DNA of 64,000 bases from an uncultured Alistipes sp. GTDB lineage: Bacteria > Bacteroidota > Bacteroidia > Bacteroidales > Rikenellaceae. The notes under the pieces were generated by a model. It worked only from the letters and a program-made list of their open reading frames with translations. It was not told the DNA's origin and did no database searches. The position numbers and the translations under genes were made by a program. The stretch spans positions 310,001-374,000 of the forward strand of contig CANQGQ010000001.1 in NCBI GenBank assembly GCA_947623305.1, read 5' to 3'. This document shows positions 59,721-64,000 of the stretch, piece after piece (positions within the stretch are counted from its first letter, which is position 1; every line of letters begins with the position of its first letter).

Positions 59721-60851
59721 ATGAAACAGAACGATATACGTGTGGAGGCCATCGCGCTTCAAATGGTTCCGGGAATCGGAATCAAAGGCGCCGTGCATCT
59801 GTTGGAGACGTTCGGCGACGCCCGCAGCGTGTTCGAGGCTTCGACCGACGAATTGATCGAACGAGCCGAGCTGCGACCCGACCTCGCCCGTGCCATCGTG
59901 CAGCGCAAAGGATTCTCCCAAGCCGAAAAAGAGCTCCGCTACTGCGAACGCAACGGATTGACCGTCATCGTCTCGACCGATCCGGCCTATCCGCCGCTCC
60001 TGCGCGAGATACCCGATTATCCGCCCGTGCTCTACGTGCTTGGCGACCCCGCCGCACTCACCCGCCGCTGCTTGTCGATGGTCGGCACCCGCAAAGCGAC
60101 CGACTACGGACAAATCGTTTGCAGCCGGTTAGTCGAGGGACTTGCCGAACGGGTTCCCGACCTCTGCATCGTCAGCGGATTGGCCTTCGGCATCGACGCC
60201 GCAGCCCATCGGGCGGCACTCGCGGCGGGGATTCCGACCGTCGGCGTCCTGGCCAATGCGCTTCCCGACGTTACACCCGCACAGCATACGACCTTGGCCC
60301 GCGATCTACTGGCCCACGGCGGCGCCCTCATCAGCGAGACCCATTCCCAGATGCCGCAGAAAGGAACCGGTTATTTGGCCCGCAACCGCATCATCGCCGG
60401 ATTGAGTGCGGGATGCGTCGTGGTCGAATCGCCCGAAAACGGCGGATCGCTCCATACGGCCGCTTGCGCCGACGATTATCATCGGGTGGTAATGGCCGTC
60501 CCGGGCCGCATCACCGATACCGCATCGCGTGGAACCAATCATTTGATATACAGTCATAAGGCGCAGCTCGTCCAGTCGGCGGGCGACATCATCCGCGAAT
60601 TGTTGTGGGACATCGGGCCCGACGCGGCGGCTCTCCGCCCGCAAACCTTCGCCGAACCGCTCACCCCCGAAGAAGAACGGTTGTTGAGCGCCTTCCCCGA
60701 CGCCGATCCGGTGGCCATCGAGGAGTTGGCCCGCACCGCCGGCATCGACACCGGTGCGCTGACCGCCCTGTTGATCGGGCTCGAACTATCGGGCGCCGTG
60801 CGCCAGTTGCCCGGCAACCGTTACCTCAAACTCCGTCCGCCATGCGATTGA
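59721..60851 (+). CDS. dprA: DNA-processing protein DprA
   Basis: A 376-aa protein that loads RecA on incoming single-stranded DNA in transformation-competent species and is widespread elsewhere. An N-terminal HhH/SAM-like region (ALQMVPGIGIKGAVHLLETFG) precedes the Rossmann-like DprA domain: SMVGTRKATDYG, IVSGLAFGIDAAAHRAAL, SAGCVVVESPENGGSLHTAACADDYHR and the C-terminal winged helix (PVAIEELARTAGIDTGALTALLIGLELSGAV). It overlaps tatD by 10 bases. ATG 59721 follows AAAAAAGG. Confidence 0.95.
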   Translation: MKQNDIRVEAIALQMVPGIGIKGAVHLLETFGDARSVFEASTDELIERAELRPDLARAIVQRKGFSQAEKELRYCERNGLTVIVSTDPAYPPLLREIPDYPPVLYVLGDPAALTRRCLSMVGTRKATDYGQIVCSRLVEGLAERVPDLCIVSGLAFGIDAAAHRAALAAGIPTVGVLANALPDVTPAQHTTLARDLLAHGGALISETHSQMPQKGTGYLARNRIIAGLSAGCVVVESPENGGSLHTAACADDYHRVVMAVPGRITDTASRGTNHLIYSHKAQLVQSAGDIIRELLWDIGPDAAALRPQTFAEPLTPEEERLLSAFPDADPVAIEELARTAGIDTGALTALLIGLELSGAVRQLPGNRYLKLRPPCD

Positions 60852-61651
60852 TCGACACCCATTCGCACCTCTACGACGAGGCATTCGACGCCGACCGCGA
60901 AGCCACCTTCGCACGGGCCGTCGACGCCAGCGTCGAACGTTTGCTGATCCCCGCTATTGATTCGGAGAGCCACGCGCGGATGTTCGACTTTTGCCGACAG
61001 CATCCCGACCGGTGCATCCCGATGATGGGTCTGCACCCCACCTCTATTAATGACAATCCCCGCTGGCGCGAGGAGTTGGCGCTCGTCGAACAGTATTTGG
61101 CCGCGCCGCCCGAAGGCATCGCCCGCTGGTGCGCCGTCGGCGAAATCGGCCTCGACCTTTACTGGAGCCGCGACGCGCAGGAGGAACAGACGGAAGCCTT
61201 CCGCCGCCAGATCGAACTTTCGCTGCATTACGGACTGCCCATCGCCGTGCACGTGCGCGATGCGTGGGCCGAGACGTTGGAGGTGATGCGCTCTTATCGC
61301 GGTCGCGGCGTGCGGGGCGTGTTCCACGCCTTTTCCGACACGATGGAGACCTATCGCGAACTGCGCGAACTGGGCGACTTCCGGTTCGGGGTCGGCGGAA
61401 CGGTTACCTACAAAAAGAGCCGCGTGGCCGAGGTCGTTCGCGAAATGCCGCTCGCGGAGATCGTTTTAGAGACCGACTGCCCCTATCTGACGCCCGTGCC
61501 CCATCGCGGCGAACGCAACGAATCGGCCTACGTGCGGTTCGTCTGCGAGAAGATCGCCGAATTGAAAGGGCTCGACCCCGACGAGGTAGCGGCCACAACG
61601 ACGGCTACGGCGCAACGGATGTTCCTGCGACCCTCCGACGAAGCAAAATAA
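60842..61651 (+). CDS. TatD family metal-dependent hydrolase
   Basis: A 269-aa TIM-barrel nuclease-type hydrolase. Metal ligands are in LIDTHSHLYDE (HxH), VGEIGLDLYW, IAVHVRDAW, GVFHAFSD and LETDCPYLTPVPHRGERNES. TatD proteins act as 3'-5' DNA/RNA exonucleases in repair and degradation. It lies between dprA (10-base overlap) and ansA (11-base gap), forming a three-gene operon. Confidence 0.94.
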   Translation: MRLIDTHSHLYDEAFDADREATFARAVDASVERLLIPAIDSESHARMFDFCRQHPDRCIPMMGLHPTSINDNPRWREELALVEQYLAAPPEGIARWCAVGEIGLDLYWSRDAQEEQTEAFRRQIELSLHYGLPIAVHVRDAWAETLEVMRSYRGRGVRGVFHAFSDTMETYRELRELGDFRFGVGGTVTYKKSRVAEVVREMPLAEIVLETDCPYLTPVPHRGERNESAYVRFVCEKIAELKGLDPDEVAATTTATAQRMFLRPSDEAK

Positions 61652-61662
61652 ACGAATACGAT

Positions 61663-62769
61663 ATGCGTTCATCCATTCTGATCATCTACACGGGCGGCAC
61701 GATCGGCATGAAGACCGACGCCGAAACCGGTGCGCTCGTGCCGTTCGATTTCAGCGGCATCTACGACGAATTCCCTTCGTTGAAACGGCTCAACGTCGAC
61801 ATCGAAGTGCTCTCGCTGTCGCCCGTCATCGACTCGTCGAACGTCAGCCCCGACAACTGGCTCGAACTCGCGCGGCTCATCCGCGACAATTATGCCCGTT
61901 ACGACGGGTTCGTCGTCCTGCACGGCACCGATACGATGTCCTACACCGCTTCGGCCTTGAGTTTCTTACTGGAAAACTTACGAAAACCGGTCGTCTTCAC
62001 CGGCAGCCAGATTCCGATCGGCGTGTTGCGCACCGACGGGCGCGAGAATCTGATTACGGCCATCGAAATCGCCGGCGCCCAGCGCGACGGACGGCCCGTC
62101 GTGCCCGAAGTGTCGCTCTACTTCCAGAATCGGTTGTTCCGCGCCAACCGCACCACCAAACGGAGTGCCGAAGCGTTGAACGCCTTCCGGTCGTACAATT
62201 ATCCGCCCTTGGCCGAAGTCGGCGTCAACATCTCTTACAATTTGACGGCCATCCGCCAGTCCGACGGGTTTGCGGACGGGTTAGGTATCGCCACCAAGCT
62301 CGGCAACCCGCCCGATGCACTTCGAAACGCAACGAAGCTCGGAGGCCAGTCCGATTCACTTCGAATCGCTACGAAGCTCGGTAACGGCCTTGCCTTAATA
62401 AAATTGTTTCCGGGGATCGAAGAAGCCGTTCTGCGGGCCATGCTCGCGGCTCCCGGATTGCGGGCCGTCGTGTTGGAGACCTTCGGCGCAGGCAACGCTC
62501 CGACCTCGGAGTGGTTCATCCGGTTGTTGGAGGAGGCCATCGCTCGCGGCATCCACATCGTGAACATCACCCAATGCGACGGCGGCAGCGTCTCGATGGA
62601 GCTCTACGAAACCGGACTGCGACTTCAGAAGATCGGCGTGCTCTGCGGCTACGACCTGACGACCGAGGCCGCCGTAACGAAATTGATGTATCTGTTGGGC
62701 AAAGAACTGCCGGCCGAATCGCTGCGCGAAGCCATGCGAAAATCGTTGCGCGGAGAAATTACCGTCTGA
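61663..62769 (+). CDS. ansA: type I asparaginase with an in-frame tandem-repeat insertion
   Basis: A 368-aa cytoplasmic-type L-asparaginase. The catalytic Thr motifs are IYTGGTIGMKTD and VVLHGTDTMSYTASALSF, with VFTGSQIPIGVLRTDGRENLI. E. coli AnsA has 338 aa. The difference lies between YNLTAIRQ and IKLFPGIEEAV, where the family has a short loop. Here three 13-residue units, ATKLGNPPDALR, ATKLGGQSDSLR and ATKLGNGLALIK, are encoded by 39-bp tandem repeats (62286-62402). The loop is surface-exposed in the family, so activity may be kept. Confidence 0.93.
   Translation: MRSSILIIYTGGTIGMKTDAETGALVPFDFSGIYDEFPSLKRLNVDIEVLSLSPVIDSSNVSPDNWLELARLIRDNYARYDGFVVLHGTDTMSYTASALSFLLENLRKPVVFTGSQIPIGVLRTDGRENLITAIEIAGAQRDGRPVVPEVSLYFQNRLFRANRTTKRSAEALNAFRSYNYPPLAEVGVNISYNLTAIRQSDGFADGLGIATKLGNPPDALRNATKLGGQSDSLRIATKLGNGLALIKLFPGIEEAVLRAMLAAPGLRAVVLETFGAGNAPTSEWFIRLLEEAIARGIHIVNITQCDGGSVSMELYETGLRLQKIGVLCGYDLTTEAAVTKLMYLLGKELPAESLREAMRKSLRGEITV
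62286..62402 (+). repeat. 39-bp tandem repeats inside ansA
   Basis: Three units at 39-bp period around the word ACGAAGCTCGG. The second and third begin CACTTCGAA, giving the small palindrome CTTCGAATCGCTACGAAG. The frame is preserved. Confidence 0.85.
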
Positions 62770-62773
62770 AACG

Positions 62774-62804
62774 TTGCACGGATCGAATTTTTTTTCTATA
62801 TTTC
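62774..62804 (+). promoter_or_regulatory. likely exbB promoter
   Basis: TTG (62774-62776), 20 bases, TATATTTC (62797-62804), right after the ansA stop. It would give exbB a leader of about 550 nt. Confidence 0.55.
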
Positions 62805-62810
62805 GCACTG

Positions 62811-63245
62811 CTAACATGCCCGTAGTGGCCGCCGGACGGTAGGGACGGCGGGGCCTATTGATAGACAATGAGCTGAATTATAGCTTATTAGCGAGTTTTG
62901 GACGAGCGAATGGCAAATGATGCGGGCCGATGATTGAGAAGTCAAAAAAAGGCCGATCGGAACGATAAAAAGACTCCTGCGCCGAAAAAATTTCGTTTTT
63001 TTCAGCGTCCGGAATGATCCGGAAAGGGACGGTTTCCGAAGCGCGCGGGACGAAGCCGAAAAAGCTCGGCGGAGAAAGAACGAAAAGCCGCAGGATGCGA
63101 AGGAATGCAGCCGACGAAACGACCGAAAGCGACAACGACGAACGGGAGAGACGCAAAAATAGGAAAACAGCGAATACACCGAAGCGGTCAAACGCAAAAC
63201 GGTAAGAAGAATAAAAATTATAAGTAAAACGATGAGCAGAACCGA
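62811..63245 (+). other. long purine-rich leader region without a confident gene
   Basis: From about 63010 to 63240 the plus strand is strongly purine-rich (GAAAG, GACGAA, GGAGAAAGAACGAAAAG). ORFs on both strands here (62811-63197 minus, 63014-63205 plus) are low-complexity and unlike any family I know. A small hairpin CCGGAATGATCCGG occurs near 63010. TTATTAGCGAG at 62886 resembles a repeat end. Confidence 0.5.
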
Positions 63246-63335
63246 GACTCATCTTAATAAAACGGTCGACAGAACCCAAACTTACTTAATAAAACGGTGG
63301 ACAGAACCAAAAACTTACTTAATAAAAACTATCAA
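63230..63335 (+). repeat. three tandem units just upstream of exbB
   Basis: ACGATGAGCAGAACCGAGAC, AACGGTCGACAGAACCCAAA and AACGGTGGACAGAACCAAAA each lead to CTTAATAAAA at a spacing of about 37 bp. Confidence 0.8.
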
Positions 63336-63358
63336 AAACTAATTTATCTAAAACAACT

Positions 63359-64000
63359 ATGAAAAAATTCTTTTTGATTCTGACGGTTGCCCTGTTCGGT
63401 ACGGTAGCCGTGTTCGCGCAGGATGCAGCTGTCGCAGCTGAGGAATCCGCCTTGGAAACGGCCGTCGCAGGCGACAGCATGCACCACGTCTTGATGCAGA
63501 AGTTCCTCGAAGGCGGTTGGGGCTGGATGCTTCCCGTATTGCTCTGCTTGGTGATCGGTCTGGCCGTAGCCATCGAGCGCATCCTCTACCTGACGCTTTC
63601 GACGATCAACACCAAGAAGTTCGTCGCTAAAGTCGAAGAGGCGCTGAACAACGGCGGCATCGAGGCTGCCAAGGAGGTTTGCCGCAACACCAAAGGCCCG
63701 ATCGCTTCGATCTACTACCAGGGTCTCGACCGTTATGCACAGGGTCTCGACGCAGTTGAAAAAGCGGTCGTTTCCTACGGTTCGGTTCAGACGGGCCAGA
63801 TGGAATCGGGTCTGTCGTGGATCGGTCTGTTCATCGCGCTGTCGCCTATGTTGGGCTTCATGGGTACCGTTGTCGGTATGATCGGTGCATTCGATGCCAT
63901 CCAGGCTGCCGGCGATATCAGCCCGACGTTGGTTGCCGGCGGTATCAAAGTCGCCCTGTTGACCACCTTGATGGGTCTGATCGCTGCGGTTATTCTTCAG
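63359..64000 (+). CDS. exbB: MotA/TolQ/ExbB proton channel protein (3' end outside window)
   Basis: The first 214 codons are visible. MKKFFLILTVALFGTVAVFAQ looks like a signal or first helix. WGWMLPVLLCLVIGLAVAIERILYL is a membrane helix followed by the cytoplasmic region. GLSWIGLFIALSPMLGFMGTVVGMIGAFDAIQAAGDISPTLVAGGIKVALLTTLMGLIAAVIL holds the conserved pore helices. It powers TonB-dependent transport with ExbD and TonB, probably encoded beyond the window. Codon use is richer in GGT, GTT and GCT than in neighbouring genes, as in highly expressed genes. The ORF track lists no such ORF because it is open at the end. Confidence 0.93.
   Translation, partial: MKKFFLILTVALFGTVAVFAQDAAVAAEESALETAVAGDSMHHVLMQKFLEGGWGWMLPVLLCLVIGLAVAIERILYLTLSTINTKKFVAKVEEALNNGGIEAAKEVCRNTKGPIASIYYQGLDRYAQGLDAVEKAVVSYGSVQTGQMESGLSWIGLFIALSPMLGFMGTVVGMIGAFDAIQAAGDISPTLVAGGIKVALLTTLMGLIAAVILQ

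Noticed and set aside
62811-63197. 128-codon minus-strand ORF, and 63014..63205 on the plus strand, in the exbB leader
   Set aside because: Both are low-complexity (Ser/Arg/Phe or Lys/Arg/Thr) as expected from a purine-rich strand, and neither resembles a known protein.
63230-63335. CRISPR-like array before exbB
   Set aside because: Only three imperfect units of about 37 bp with no spacers of regular length and no cas genes. It is a tandem repeat, not CRISPR.

Overview
This window is chromosomal DNA from a GC-rich member of the Bacteroidales, most likely close to Alistipes (Rikenellaceae). That placement is inferred. It rests on repeated promoters of the TTTG-N19/20-TAnnTTTG type, the lack of Shine-Dalgarno sequences, and Bacteroidota-specific genes (GldH, TamL-type lipoprotein, RicT with a long tail, PorT-like barrel, S46 dipeptidyl peptidase, class III FBPase). 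I see no prophage, transposase, CRISPR array or defence island. I annotate 51 protein genes (two cut by the window ends), 2 tRNAs and one SAM-II-type riboswitch.

Layout. 1-3.2 kb: end of rpmE2, then the leftward ricT-gldH-trmB group. 3.2-8 kb: leftward uvrD/pcrA-nth-S41 protease. 8.2-9.5 kb: GH28. 9.9-15.5 kb: leftward nitroreductase-tamL and blaI-blaR1. 15.9-18.3 kb: tRNA-Arg and rpsA. 18.3-26.9 kb: leftward holB-folK-lipoprotein-Ig-like lipoprotein-PorT-like and rbfA-lolE-DUF4296 groups. 27-29.6 kb: flippase, a 48-aa protein and an ECF sigma factor. 30-38.5 kb: GH2 relative, WbqC-like, ExbB-like membrane protein, LytTR regulator, S46 peptidase, AraC regulator, CDF transporter. 38.7-41.1 kb: groSL and tRNA-His. 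41.3-47 kb: complete tripartite RND efflux operon. 47.2-50.5 kb: SAM-II riboswitch-metK and a FadL-type porin. 50.8-55.3 kb: two FKBP lipoproteins, nhaA and an agmatinase-family gene. 55.4-62.8 kb: pdxB, cupin, fbp, dprA-tatD-ansA. 63.4 kb to the end: exbB with a leader of about 550 nt.

The most unusual content lies between and at the edges of genes. A family of short modular repeats recurs through the whole window. (a) AT-rich ends of the form TTTTTATTARCGCG act as terminal inverted repeats of MITE-like units of 130-200 bp. (b) More than a dozen small palindromes change sequence with both arms matched, while an 11-nt flank (TTCCCTATGCG) stays constant. (c) A 62-bp GC-rich hairpin module is present in three near-identical copies. 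(d) An ~80-110-bp module sits in the leaders of blaI and rpsA. These elements supply stop codons and C-terminal tails to trmB, tamL, the LytTR gene, the S46 peptidase, fbp and probably the CDF gene, and they provide A-rich start regions to others. A separate 39-bp tandem repeat lies in frame inside ansA. No mobilising enzyme is visible here, so any element would have to be moved in trans.
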